Positions 5,542 to 13,453 of a stretch of DNA of 15,978 nt are shown here, piece by piece. This DNA comes from Candidatus Omnitrophota bacterium (lineage in GTDB: Bacteria > Omnitrophota > Gorgyraeia > Gygaellales > Profunditerraquicolaceae), in assembly GCA_017995695.1 (NCBI GenBank), contig JAGOIJ010000024.1:1-15978 (forward strand). The letters run 5' to 3'. Numbering within the stretch: position 1 is the first letter of the stretch; every line of letters starts with the position of its first letter. The notes beneath the pieces were generated by a model. It was not told the DNA's origin. It ran no database searches and was given only the letters and a program-made list of their open reading frames with translations. A program made the position numbers and the translations under genes.

Positions 5542-7095
5542 ATGCTTAATATAATTCTTATGGTGGCCGTTGCATTGGTTGCAACGGTTGGAGGCTATCT
5601 TATCCGGCGCTATATTGCCGAGAAGAAAACGCAGGATGCTGAAGCCAAGGCAAAGCTTATTGTTGAGCAGGCAAAGAAAGAAGCGCAGGATAAGCGTAGG
5701 GAAGCAGAGCTTGAGGCGAAGGATCTTTTGTATCGCATGCGGCAGGATTTTGAGCGCGAAACTAAGGATCGTCGCCAGGAGATTGCTAACCTGGAGCGCA
5801 GGCTCGCGCAAAAGGAAGAGAATATTGATCGCCGACTGGGATTATTAGAGACTAAGGAAAAAGAGATTGAGGCAAAGTTTGAGAATGCTAAGCGTCAGGA
5901 AGACGCGATTAAGGCCAAAGACGCCCAGCTGCATGCGTTGATTGCCGAAGAGAAAGAGCGTTTGCAGAAAATCGCTTCACTTTCTGCTGAAGAGGCAAAG
6001 CAGATCTTGCTTGCACGTTTGAATGAAGAGCTTAACAATGAAAAAGCGGTGGTTATCAAGCGTCAGGAAGAAGAAGTCCGCAGTATCATTGATAAAAAAG
6101 CTAAAGAATTGGTGAGCGTTGCCATTCAAAAATGCGCGGTTGAGCATACGGTTGAATCAACCGTCAGCGTTGTAAACTTGCCGAACGATGAAATGAAGGG
6201 AAGGGTTATCGGACGCGAAGGACGTAATATTCGCGCCTTTGAAATGGCGACCGGCGTCGATGTGATTATTGATGATACCCCTGAAGCAGTTACCCTCTCG
6301 GCATTTGACACGGTGCGCAGAGAGATTGCGCGCTTGAGTTTGGAAAAATTAATCAGCGATGGCAGGATCCATCCCGGAAGGATCGAAGAGGTTGTGGAAA
6401 AAACCAAAAAAGAGATGGATGAGAAGATTAAAGAAGAAGGCGAGCGCGCGGCATTTGAAGCTGGGGTTAATAGCTTGCACCCGGAAGTGATTAAGCTGTT
6501 GGGCCGGCTTAAATATCGAACCAGCTTCGGACAAAATGCCTTGCAGCATTCCAAAGAGGTTTCCTTTTTGCTGGGGGCGCTTGCTTCCGAGATTGGTTTG
6601 GACTTCAGGATTGCCCGTCGCGTTGGTCTCTTGCATGATATCGGCAAGGCCGTTGACCATCAGATCGAAGGAACTCACGCTCAAATTGGCGCGGACCTGT
6701 TAAAAAAGTTTAATGAAAACGCAGAGGTAATCCACGCCGTTGAGGCGCATCATGAGGAAGCAGAGCCGCACAGCTTGTTTGCTATCTTGGCCGTGGCAGC
6801 GGACGCGATTAGCGCTGCTCGACCGGGCGCGCGCCGTGAAACACTAGAGACGTATATCAAGCGTTTGGAAAAACTTGAATCCATCGCCAATCTATTTAAA
6901 GGCGTTGAAAAATCATTCGCAATCCAGGCTGGGCGCGAGATTCGCGTTATTGTGCAGCCGGAAAAAATTTCCGATAATGACTCCATCAACCTTGCGCGGG
7001 AGATCCGCAAGAAAATTGAAGAGGGGATGGAATACCCGGGACAAATTAAGGTTACGGTCATTCGGGAAACAAGAGCGATTGAGTATGCGAAATAA
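5542..7095 (+). CDS. rny: Ribonuclease Y
   Basis: This 517-residue, membrane-anchored endoribonuclease initiates mRNA decay. A single N-terminal transmembrane helix (~2-20) is followed by a long charged coiled coil (~25-200). The KH RNA-binding domain has the loop GRVIGREGRNIR (220-231), and the HD phosphohydrolase domain has H365-D366 in GLLHDIGKAVDH and a second HH pair in VEAHHEE. A C-terminal RNase Y-specific region ends TRAIEYAK. Length and domain order are normal. AGAGGAGG (5523-5530) lies 11 nt before ATG, slightly long but strong. The neighbouring ymdB-like gene is the usual partner; in Bacillus RNase Y and YmdB act in the same regulatory network. Confidence 0.97.
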   Translation: MLNIILMVAVALVATVGGYLIRRYIAEKKTQDAEAKAKLIVEQAKKEAQDKRREAELEAKDLLYRMRQDFERETKDRRQEIANLERRLAQKEENIDRRLGLLETKEKEIEAKFENAKRQEDAIKAKDAQLHALIAEEKERLQKIASLSAEEAKQILLARLNEELNNEKAVVIKRQEEEVRSIIDKKAKELVSVAIQKCAVEHTVESTVSVVNLPNDEMKGRVIGREGRNIRAFEMATGVDVIIDDTPEAVTLSAFDTVRREIARLSLEKLISDGRIHPGRIEEVVEKTKKEMDEKIKEEGERAAFEAGVNSLHPEVIKLLGRLKYRTSFGQNALQHSKEVSFLLGALASEIGLDFRIARRVGLLHDIGKAVDHQIEGTHAQIGADLLKKFNENAEVIHAVEAHHEEAEPHSLFAILAVAADAISAARPGARRETLETYIKRLEKLESIANLFKGVEKSFAIQAGREIRVIVQPEKISDNDSINLAREIRKKIEEGMEYPGQIKVTVIRETRAIEYAK

Positions 7096-7107
7096 TTAAT
7101 TAAACGG

Positions 7108-7175
7108 GTCTATCGTCGATAGTCTATGGAGTATGTTTTGAACGTACGATCGACTATCGACCATTGACTAAAGAC
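7108..7175. repeat. Head-to-head heptamer arrays (GTCNNNN) between rny and ymdB
   Basis: On the + strand 7108-7135 contains GTCTATC, GTCGATA, then two more units in the same 7-nt phase. On the - strand 7141-7175 contains five units, the first two reading GTCTTTA and GTCAATG. The halves point at each other across 5 nt. TCGATAGTC (7116-7124) and GACTATCGA (7152-7160) are an exact 9-bp inverted repeat. The element fills most of the 89-nt gap between the rny stop and the ymdB start; it ends 9 nt before the ATG and leaves no Shine-Dalgarno there. Confidence 0.75.
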
Positions 7176-7184
7176 CATAATGCT

Positions 7185-7964
7185 ATGAATATTCTCTTTA
7201 TAGGCGATATTGTCGGTTCTCCGGGCAGGGAGGCAATAGGCAAGGCACTTTCCAGCCTTAAGCAGGAATACGCGATTGATTTCGTTATCGCGAATGCGGA
7301 AAATGCTGCCGGTGGATCAGGTATTACCGCTCTTATTGCCAAAGAATTATTTTCCTACGGGGTGGATGTCATAACCTCCGGAGACCATATTTGGAAAAAA
7401 AGAGAAATATTCGAATTTATTAATGAAGAAGCGCGCGTGTTGCGGCCGGTTAATTTTCCACTTGGTGCGCCAGGCAACGGCTTTGGCGTGTTTGAAACCA
7501 AGCGTGGGATCAAGGTCGGCGTCTTGAACGTGCAGGGGCGCGTATTTATGGATCCGATTGAGTGTCCTTTTCGTAGCGCTCGCGCTGCGCAGGAAACAAT
7601 GCACAAACAAACGAATATTATTATTGTCGATATGCACGCCGAGGCAACCTCGGAGAAGATTGCCTTGGGCTGGTATTTGGATGGAAAAGTTTCCGCGGTT
7701 GTAGGCACACACACGCATGTCCAAACCGCCGATGAGAGAATTTTGCCGGCGGGAACAGCCTTTTTAACTGACGCAGGCATGACCGGGCCCTTGGATTCGG
7801 TTATCGGTCGCAGGGTTGAAGATGTGTTAGCCCGTTTTATTACCGCTATTCCTACACGCTTTGAAGTTGCCGATAAAAATATCGCCTTACAGGGCGCGCT
7901 CATTGCGGTTAATGAGACAACAGGCCAGGCGCAGTCGATAGTAAGGATCCAGCGTAAGGTATAA
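7185..7964 (+). CDS. YmdB-like metallophosphoesterase (TIGR00282 family)
   Basis: This 259-residue protein has the binuclear calcineurin-like phosphodiesterase fold typical of the family. Visible ligands are D8 (FIGDIVGSPGR), E39/N40 (NAENAAGGSGIT), D67-H68 (SGDHIW; Asn is common at the first of these positions in YmdB), H151 (DMHAEATSEK) and H176/H178 (VVGTHTHVQTAD). The family hydrolyses small cyclic or phosphodiester substrates; Bacillus YmdB affects biofilm and RNase Y-dependent expression. ATG 7185 is chosen because MNILFIGD is the family's normal N-terminus; TTG 7164 would add seven residues encoded partly by the heptamer repeat. No ribosome site is visible, consistent with the repeat having replaced the leader or with translational coupling to rny. 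Confidence 0.92.
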   Translation: MNILFIGDIVGSPGREAIGKALSSLKQEYAIDFVIANAENAAGGSGITALIAKELFSYGVDVITSGDHIWKKREIFEFINEEARVLRPVNFPLGAPGNGFGVFETKRGIKVGVLNVQGRVFMDPIECPFRSARAAQETMHKQTNIIIVDMHAEATSEKIALGWYLDGKVSAVVGTHTHVQTADERILPAGTAFLTDAGMTGPLDSVIGRRVEDVLARFITAIPTRFEVADKNIALQGALIAVNETTGQAQSIVRIQRKV

Positions 7965-7965
7965 T

Positions 7966-9798
7966 ATGTCAGCAATCAATATCAAACTTCACAATCTAAA
8001 AATTTTTATTTTTGGTTTGCCACTATGCATTTTACTATTTGCATTTTGCATTTGTGCGACGCACGCCCAGTCCCAAGATCTTGAGTTTACCGTTGACGCT
8101 GGCGCCCAGACAATTCCTTTGCCCCCGATCTTTAAGCCGAATATTGATGTGAGCGGTCGCGGATTCCACGAGCAGGCAACATGGCCGCAAGGCATGGCTT
8201 CTGCTGAGGCATTGCGTGCATGGTCAGAGCTTATAGGGTTTAAGGGTATGCATCGGCTGCAGTACAACCTTTGGGAAATCAGCCAGCTTGAGAAAAGCAA
8301 GGACCTGCAGGATCGCCTCATCAACAATTACGAATCTGTTATAAAAAAAGTCACTGACGCTGGGGGTATTGTCGTCGTGAGTTTTTTCGGCACCCCTGCC
8401 AACATGGGAAGGGTGCTGGATAGTAAAAGCCCGCCGCATCCGCGCGATTTTAAAAGATTCAAGGAGTTGGTTAAGACGCATATGCGCCGTCTTAGCTGCG
8501 AAAAGAAATATAATGTCTGGTACGAGGTATGGACTGCCCCTGACCTGGATGCCTTTTTCTTAGGCAGGAAACAGGATTATTTAAAGATATACCGCATGGT
8601 TGCTGAATGCGCCCGTGAGCTTGAGCTTGAGACTAAGATTCATATCCCGGTGGGGGGGCCGGGCGCAAGCTGGTGGTTTCAGAATGTCAACGGCAATAAT
8701 ATTGTTATCCCAGAACACAGCCTCATCTACGATTTAATACGATTTTGTTATCGCTATCGCCTTCCCTTAGATTTTATTACCTGGCACGGTTATTCAAGTG
8801 ACGCCAAGGCAGAGAAAGAAAACACTATTTACAAAAAGATATCTGCTACGTTGATTCGTCAATGGCTTTCATTTTTTAATTTCGAAAATACCATTCCTCT
8901 GATTGTTGATGAATGGAATTTTGATTTAGGAAGCAATGTGCTGCTTGAACGATCAGACGCAGCTCATGTCAGCGCCAGTTATATCCCCGCGCGACTAAAA
9001 CATATGCACGCTGCGGGGATTGACCACCATATCTTCTATTGTCTTGAGGATTTTCAGAATAACAAGGAAGGCGTTATCAGGAATGTCGGCGCTTTTTGGT
9101 TTGATGCTAAAAGCGATAAGTACCGCGGCGGGCCAAAAGTATTGATGAATGCTTTTAGGATGCTCAATAGCCTTGAGCCGAGGCTTATCCTTGCTCCGGC
9201 AAAGGCGGACGATGAGTTTGTAGGAGCGCTAGCGACTGCCGGCAAAGACCGTTTGGTAATGATCGTGTATAATTATGTTGATCCGGACATCTTCCGCAAC
9301 TATTTATCCCGCAACATCGGGACCTTGACGCGGACTTCGCGCAGAATTCTTTTGGGGCTCATCCGTTCAGGCAGGCTTGAGCAGATTCGGCGTAAAGAGA
9401 TTGACCTAAAGCGCGTGCGCGTAAATAAAAAATTAAAAGCCCTTTTTAAAACCGCCCTTGAGCTTAATGATCAGGCTACTGTTTATAAAAATTCGCCGCG
9501 TAAGGTTACGCTTACTATAAAAAATCTTAAAGACGCTTACGTTGTCGAGCAGTTTATTATTGATGACAGTTGCGCTCGCGACTGCGATTTCCTGCCAAAG
9601 AAGACTAGTCAGATAGCGGGACTTACGCAGTATCAAGAGAAGCTGGTGCTTAATCCTTATAGCGTGCATATGATTGTATTGAGGAAGCAGTTGAAGCCTG
9701 AACCTCAGCTTCAATCAGCAGACCAGGAGACAACGAGCGCTGTTCCTCCGACGGCAATCGAGCCAAGCCAGACTCCAGAAAAGCAAGAGTTGCCTTAG
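7966..9798 (+). CDS. Secreted GH39-like glycoside hydrolase with altered acid/base site
   Basis: This 610-residue protein has an N-terminal signal peptide: a short basic stretch, a hydrophobic core around residues 13-31, and possible cleavage after THA at ~34. The following (beta/alpha)8-like region resembles glycoside hydrolase family 39/clan A: NVWYEVWTAPDLDAFF (184-199) corresponds to the family's FE-x-WNEPNL block, DFITWHGYS to the strand before, and IPLIVDEWNFDLG (310-322) carries E316 at the nucleophile position. The acid/base Glu is replaced by A191 (WTAPD instead of WNEPN), so normal retaining catalysis is doubtful. Residues ~440-575 look like a beta-sandwich plus basic helices, and the last ~35 residues are Pro/Gln/Glu/Thr-rich. 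It begins one nt after the ymdB-like stop. A cell-envelope or polysaccharide role is inferred; the substrate is unknown. Confidence 0.7.
   Translation: MSAINIKLHNLKIFIFGLPLCILLFAFCICATHAQSQDLEFTVDAGAQTIPLPPIFKPNIDVSGRGFHEQATWPQGMASAEALRAWSELIGFKGMHRLQYNLWEISQLEKSKDLQDRLINNYESVIKKVTDAGGIVVVSFFGTPANMGRVLDSKSPPHPRDFKRFKELVKTHMRRLSCEKKYNVWYEVWTAPDLDAFFLGRKQDYLKIYRMVAECARELELETKIHIPVGGPGASWWFQNVNGNNIVIPEHSLIYDLIRFCYRYRLPLDFITWHGYSSDAKAEKENTIYKKISATLIRQWLSFFNFENTIPLIVDEWNFDLGSNVLLERSDAAHVSASYIPARLKHMHAAGIDHHIFYCLEDFQNNKEGVIRNVGAFWFDAKSDKYRGGPKVLMNAFRMLNSLEPRLILAPAKADDEFVGALATAGKDRLVMIVYNYVDPDIFRNYLSRNIGTLTRTSRRILLGLIRSGRLEQIRRKEIDLKRVRVNKKLKALFKTALELNDQATVYKNSPRKVTLTIKNLKDAYVVEQFIIDDSCARDCDFLPKKTSQIAGLTQYQEKLVLNPYSVHMIVLRKQLKPEPQLQSADQETTSAVPPTAIEPSQTPEKQELP
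8026..8053 (+). repeat. Heptamer run TGCATTT in signal-peptide codons
   Basis: Four 7-nt blocks, with TGCATTT at 8026, 8040 and 8047 and a diverged block between, encode the hydrophobic core CILLFAFCI of the signal peptide. Three of four units are identical. The run is short and AT-rich, so chance or selection for hydrophobic codons is possible. Confidence 0.45.
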
Positions 9799-9812
9799 GC
9801 GAAAGAAGCGAT

Positions 9813-11081
9813 ATGGCGCACCATCAAAATACTCCAGATTTATTTATTGGGCAGGGATCGTTGTCGTCTGATAAGCGCATCTTTACGGTTAGCGAAATCA
9901 CCGCGGATATCAAGCTTGTTTTGGAAAATACCTTTGCGCATTGCTGGGTAGAAGGAGAAATCTCAAATTTTAAAGCGTATCCTTCAGGCCACTTTTATTT
10001 CTCCCTGAAGGATGGCCAGGCAGTGCTTGCTGCGGTAATGTTTAGCCGGGCTAATCGAGGCTTAACCTTTAAGCCGGAGGATGGGCAGAAGGTTATTTGC
10101 TGTGGCAAGATTGATGTGTATCCCCCCCGGGGCAATTATCAGCTTATTGTTGAAACAATTGAGCCCAAAGGTATCGGCGCGCAACAACTGGCCTTTGAGC
10201 AATTAAAAAATAAATTACTGAAGGAAGGCTTGTTTGATCCGGCGCACAAAAGGCAGCTTCCGCTCATGCCTTTTCGTGTCGGGATAGTAACGTCAAAGGC
10301 CGGCGCTGCGGTGAGGGATATTCTACAGATTCTTAAAAAAGGTGCGCCTTGCGTTGACGTAGTAATCCGTTCAGTCAAGGTGCAGGGTGAAGGTGCGGCT
10401 TCCGAGATCGCCGCTGGCATTGAGGATCTGAACCGTTATAAAGAAGTAGATGTTATTATTGTTAGCCGCGGCGGTGGTAGCATTGAAGATCTCTGGTCAT
10501 TTAACGAAGAGGTGGTTGCCCGCGCAGTATATAACTCCGCTATTCCTATCATATCTGCGGTGGGCCACCAAATCAATACAACGCTTTCTGACCTCGTTGC
10601 CGACGTTTTTGTTGAGACTCCCTCTGCTGCAGCAAAAATCATTGTCGATAAGAAGCATGCCTTACTCGCCGAGCTGGAAGGTTTTGTTTATGAGATGACC
10701 GCATCCTCTACGCACACCATCAGTACCTTAAAAAATAGTTTGATTGCCTTGCGGCATATGCTGAAAAGTCCGCTCGATAGATTATTAGAAAAGGAGCAGC
10801 TGGTTGATGACTTGATGCAGTCATTGTCGCAACACACCCATCATTATGTTTCAATGACCGGTCAGCGATTATCGACCTTGCTGGGCCGGCTTGACGCGTT
10901 AAGCCCTTTAGCGGTGCTTTCGCGAGGATACAGCTTGACGTTGCGCTTACCCGAAGAAACAATTATGAAGGAAGCCCGCTTATTAAAGCCGGGAGATGTG
11001 GTGAGAACAGCGTTGCACAAGGGAAGCTTTATTAGCACAGTGCAGGAGGTGGTGCCTGATGAAAGAAAAACAACAATTTGA
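9813..11081 (+). CDS. xseA: Exodeoxyribonuclease VII large subunit
   Basis: This 422-residue protein is the catalytic subunit of ExoVII, which degrades single-stranded DNA from both ends. Residues ~23-125 form the OB-fold nucleic-acid-binding domain (FTVSEITADIKLVLE, HCWVEGEISNFKAYPSGHFYF). Residues ~140-285 form the catalytic domain with VGIVTSKAGAAVRDIL, R219 in SRGGGSIEDLW and the AVGHQINTTLSDLVAD block. Then comes a long coiled-coil region (~285-370) and a C-terminal segment (AVLSRGYSL, GDVVRTAL). The GH-x-x-D motif reads H252-Q-I-N255, so the usual Asp is Asn. The start follows the GH39-like stop by 14 nt with a weak GAAAGAAG site. It overlaps xseB by 23 nt, the usual coupling of the two subunits. 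Confidence 0.95.
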   Translation: MAHHQNTPDLFIGQGSLSSDKRIFTVSEITADIKLVLENTFAHCWVEGEISNFKAYPSGHFYFSLKDGQAVLAAVMFSRANRGLTFKPEDGQKVICCGKIDVYPPRGNYQLIVETIEPKGIGAQQLAFEQLKNKLLKEGLFDPAHKRQLPLMPFRVGIVTSKAGAAVRDILQILKKGAPCVDVVIRSVKVQGEGAASEIAAGIEDLNRYKEVDVIIVSRGGGSIEDLWSFNEEVVARAVYNSAIPIISAVGHQINTTLSDLVADVFVETPSAAAKIIVDKKHALLAELEGFVYEMTASSTHTISTLKNSLIALRHMLKSPLDRLLEKEQLVDDLMQSLSQHTHHYVSMTGQRLSTLLGRLDALSPLAVLSRGYSLTLRLPEETIMKEARLLKPGDVVRTALHKGSFISTVQEVVPDERKTTI

Positions 11082-11295
11082 AGATGATATTAAACGGTTG
11101 GAAAAATTGGTGGATGAGCTAGCCAGCGGTAAATTAACGCTTGGTGAGTCGCTAAAAAAATACGAAGAGGGCATAAAGCTTGCGCAGAGTTGTTCAGCGC
11201 AACTTCAGGATGCGCAGCGTAAGGTTGAATTGTTGATGAAAAAAGAAGGAAAATTCACCAAAGAGAGCTTCGAAGAAGATACCGAGGAAAAATAA
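11059..11295 (+). CDS. xseB: Exodeoxyribonuclease VII small subunit
   Basis: This 78-residue protein matches XseB in length and pattern: FEDDIKRLEKLVDELASGKLTLGESLKKYEEGIKLAQSC, then a heptad-like coiled-coil helix and an acidic Lys/Glu tail. Several copies wrap the XseA coiled coil to form active ExoVII. It starts within the 3' end of xseA, preceded by GGAGGTGG about 5 nt before ATG, which implies coupled translation and fixed subunit ratio. dxs follows after 3 nt, the conserved xseB-dxs neighbourhood. Confidence 0.95.
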   Translation: MKEKQQFEDDIKRLEKLVDELASGKLTLGESLKKYEEGIKLAQSCSAQLQDAQRKVELLMKKEGKFTKESFEEDTEEK

Positions 11296-11298
11296 ATA

Positions 11299-13158
11299 AT
11301 GTTACTTGAATCCCTGCATGCCCCGCGTGATATGCGCAAGCTTCCTCCTGAACAGCTGAGTGCTCTGGCAGGAGAGATCCGGAAGCGCATTATTGAGGTG
11401 GTATCCAAAACCGGCGGCCATCTTGCCTCAAGCCTGGGGGCGGTTGAGATAGCTATTGCCTTACACTATTGTTTGGATACTCCGCATGATAAAATAGTGT
11501 GGGATGTGGGACATCAGTGCTACGCACATAAAATACTTACCGGTAGAAACAAGCATTTTACCTGCTTGCGCCAATACGAAGGTTTGACCGGGTTTCCTTG
11601 TAAAGATGAATCTGAATACGATTCGTTTACAACAGGACACAGCTCAACCGCGGTATCATTGGCGCTGGGGTTGGCCAGCGCCCGCGATATGCTGCCGAAA
11701 GAAAAAAGTTTTAAAGTTGCCGCAGTCATCGGCGATGGTTCATTAAGCGGCGGATTGTGTTTTGAGGGTTTGAATAACGCCGGCCACCTTAAGAAAGACC
11801 TTTTAATTGTGCTGAATACGAATGAGATGAGCATTGCTCCGAACGTGGGAGCGATCAGCACGTATCTAAATAAGCTTATATCTATGCCCGTGTACAATCG
11901 TTTTAAAAACGCGTTAGATAATTTTGTTGCTTCGCGCATTCCTAAGGGAAGCCGCCTGATTAAGATCGCCAATAAGTTTGAGGAAGGGTTAAAGGGTTTG
12001 TTTATTCCCGGGATGCTGTTTGAAGAGCTGGGGTTTCGTTACTTTGGGCCGTTTGACGGCAATGATTTAACGGTGTTAATTCCCACATTAAAAAATATTC
12101 TAAGCATCAAGGGGCCGCGGCTGTTGCATGTGGTGACGAAAAAAGGAAAGGGCTATGCACCGGCAGAAAAAGACGCGGTGCGTTTTCATAGCGCTGCTCC
12201 GTTTGTGATTGAAACCGGCCAGCCCGCAAAAAAAGATTCTGAGCAGAGCCCTACTTTTACCCAGGTGTTGGGTAAGTCCTTGGTTGAGCTGGGTAGAGAG
12301 CACACGAATGTTTGCGCTATTACCGCAGCCATGCCTGAAGGGACCGGATTGGATTTGTTCCGCGATTCCTTTCCTGACCGGTTTTTTGATGTCGGCATTG
12401 CCGAAAGTCACGCCGTATGTTTTGCTGCAGGCCTTGCTAAGCAGGGGCTTAAGCCCGTTGTCGCTATCTATTCTACTTTTTTGCAGCGCGCCTATGATCA
12501 GATTATTGAAGATATCGCTCTGCAAGGTGTCGGTGCGGTGTTTGTTTTGGACCGTGCTGGGATCGTGGGAGATGATGGGGCAACTCATCAAGGAGTTTTC
12601 GATATCGCATTTTTGCGGCATATCCCAAATGTCACCTTGATGGCTCCTAAAGATGGGGATGAGTTGAGGGCGATGTTAGCATGGGCAGCGGATGCCGCAG
12701 GACCTGTATTTATTCGGTATCCGAAAGACAGGACGCCCGCGAACAGATTCCCCTTGATGAAACAATCTATTAAGGAAGGTGAGGCTGAACTTCTTTGCGA
12801 GGGCCGCGATGTAACTATTGTTGCTTACGGAAGTATGGTTGCGCCCGCCTTTGCATCAGTGGAGCTATTAAAAAAAGCAGGCCTCTCTATAGGGGTAGTG
12901 AATGCCCGTTTTGCTAAGCCGCTTGATATATCTTTGTTGCGTCAGTGCCTACAGAAAAGCAAGCATATCGTTACCGTTGAAGACGGTATTCTCGAAGGGG
13001 GTTTTGGAAGCGCTGTGATGGAGGCGCTCAAGACGCCGGTGATACGCATCGGCGTTCCTTCGGAATTCATCCCTTGCGGAAAAAGGGAGTTTCTTTTGCA
13101 AAAATACGGTTTGACAGCAGAAGGCATTGCTGGAACAATCCAATCTATCATTAGGTAG
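11299..13158 (+). CDS. dxs: 1-deoxy-D-xylulose-5-phosphate synthase
   Basis: This 619-residue enzyme condenses pyruvate and glyceraldehyde-3-phosphate to DXP, the first step of the MEP isoprenoid route and a source for thiamine and pyridoxal precursors. The N-terminal TPP domain has KTGGHLASSLGAVE, VWDVGHQCYAHKILTGR and the TPP/Mg motif GDGSLSGG (145-152) followed by GLNNAG. The pyrimidine-binding domain has the catalytic Glu in DVGIAESHAVCFAAGLAKQG (Ser replaces the more common Gln after it) and DRAGIVGDDGATHQGVFD. The C-terminal transketolase domain has TVEDGILEGGFGSAV. Length is normal. It lies 3 nt after xseB and 2 nt before the ferredoxin gene. Confidence 0.97.
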   Translation: MLLESLHAPRDMRKLPPEQLSALAGEIRKRIIEVVSKTGGHLASSLGAVEIAIALHYCLDTPHDKIVWDVGHQCYAHKILTGRNKHFTCLRQYEGLTGFPCKDESEYDSFTTGHSSTAVSLALGLASARDMLPKEKSFKVAAVIGDGSLSGGLCFEGLNNAGHLKKDLLIVLNTNEMSIAPNVGAISTYLNKLISMPVYNRFKNALDNFVASRIPKGSRLIKIANKFEEGLKGLFIPGMLFEELGFRYFGPFDGNDLTVLIPTLKNILSIKGPRLLHVVTKKGKGYAPAEKDAVRFHSAAPFVIETGQPAKKDSEQSPTFTQVLGKSLVELGREHTNVCAITAAMPEGTGLDLFRDSFPDRFFDVGIAESHAVCFAAGLAKQGLKPVVAIYSTFLQRAYDQIIEDIALQGVGAVFVLDRAGIVGDDGATHQGVFDIAFLRHIPNVTLMAPKDGDELRAMLAWAADAAGPVFIRYPKDRTPANRFPLMKQSIKEGEAELLCEGRDVTIVAYGSMVAPAFASVELLKKAGLSIGVVNARFAKPLDISLLRQCLQKSKHIVTVEDGILEGGFGSAVMEALKTPVIRIGVPSEFIPCGKREFLLQKYGLTAEGIAGTIQSIIR

Positions 13159-13160
13159 CT

Positions 13161-13364
13161 ATGGCAAAGATTCGCATACAGCGAGATAAATGTAAGGGGT
13201 GTTTGTTGTGCGTAAGCGTATGCCCCCGCGGCGCCCTTGTTTTAGAAACAACGTTAAACCGCCGGGGGATCAAGCCGGTTAAGCATAAACAGGGCGCGGG
13301 TTGTTCTGGTTGCGCGCTGTGCGCGCTGATGTGCCCTGATTGTTGTATTGAAGTGTATAAATAG
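13161..13364 (+). CDS. Two-[4Fe-4S] ferredoxin, delta subunit of the 2-oxoacid oxidoreductase
   Basis: This 67-residue protein has two CxxCxxCxxxC motifs: C11-C14-C17-C21 (CKGCLLCVSVCP) and C48-C51-C54-C58 (CSGCALCALMCP). Two more cysteines, C61 and C62, follow the second. It binds two [4Fe-4S] clusters and should relay electrons from the oxidoreductase core to soluble ferredoxin. The spacer between motifs (TTLNRRGIKPVKH) resembles the delta subunits of Kor/Vor enzymes. The genes for alpha, beta and gamma follow in the classical delta-alpha-beta-gamma order, separated by an octamer repeat. It begins 2 nt after the dxs stop with AGGTAG upstream. Confidence 0.92.
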   Translation: MAKIRIQRDKCKGCLLCVSVCPRGALVLETTLNRRGIKPVKHKQGAGCSGCALCALMCPDCCIEVYK

Positions 13365-13435
13365 TCACCAGGTCACCAAGACACCACGTCATTAGTTTTA
13401 CGAGTGACGTTGTGACACTGTGGCGTGGAGACATA
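13364..13435. repeat. Head-to-head octamer arrays between the ferredoxin and alpha-subunit genes
   Basis: Nine 8-nt blocks fill 72 nt. The first four read GTCACCAG, GTCACCAA and two variants; after a diverged block the rest are in the opposite sense, GTGACGTT and GTGACACT, whose complements again give GTCAC. The first base is the last base of the ferredoxin stop codon. The element ends shortly before the alpha-subunit ribosome site (13441-13445). Confidence 0.75.
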
Positions 13436-13453
13436 GGGCAAGGGATTATATCA

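Noticed and set aside
7164..7184. TTG start for the ymdB-like gene
   Set aside because: It would translate heptamer repeat; the family starts at MNILFIGD-type sequence.
13412..13453. Longer start for the alpha subunit
   Set aside because: The extra codons come from the octamer array; ATG 13454 has AGGGA upstream and matches family N-termini.
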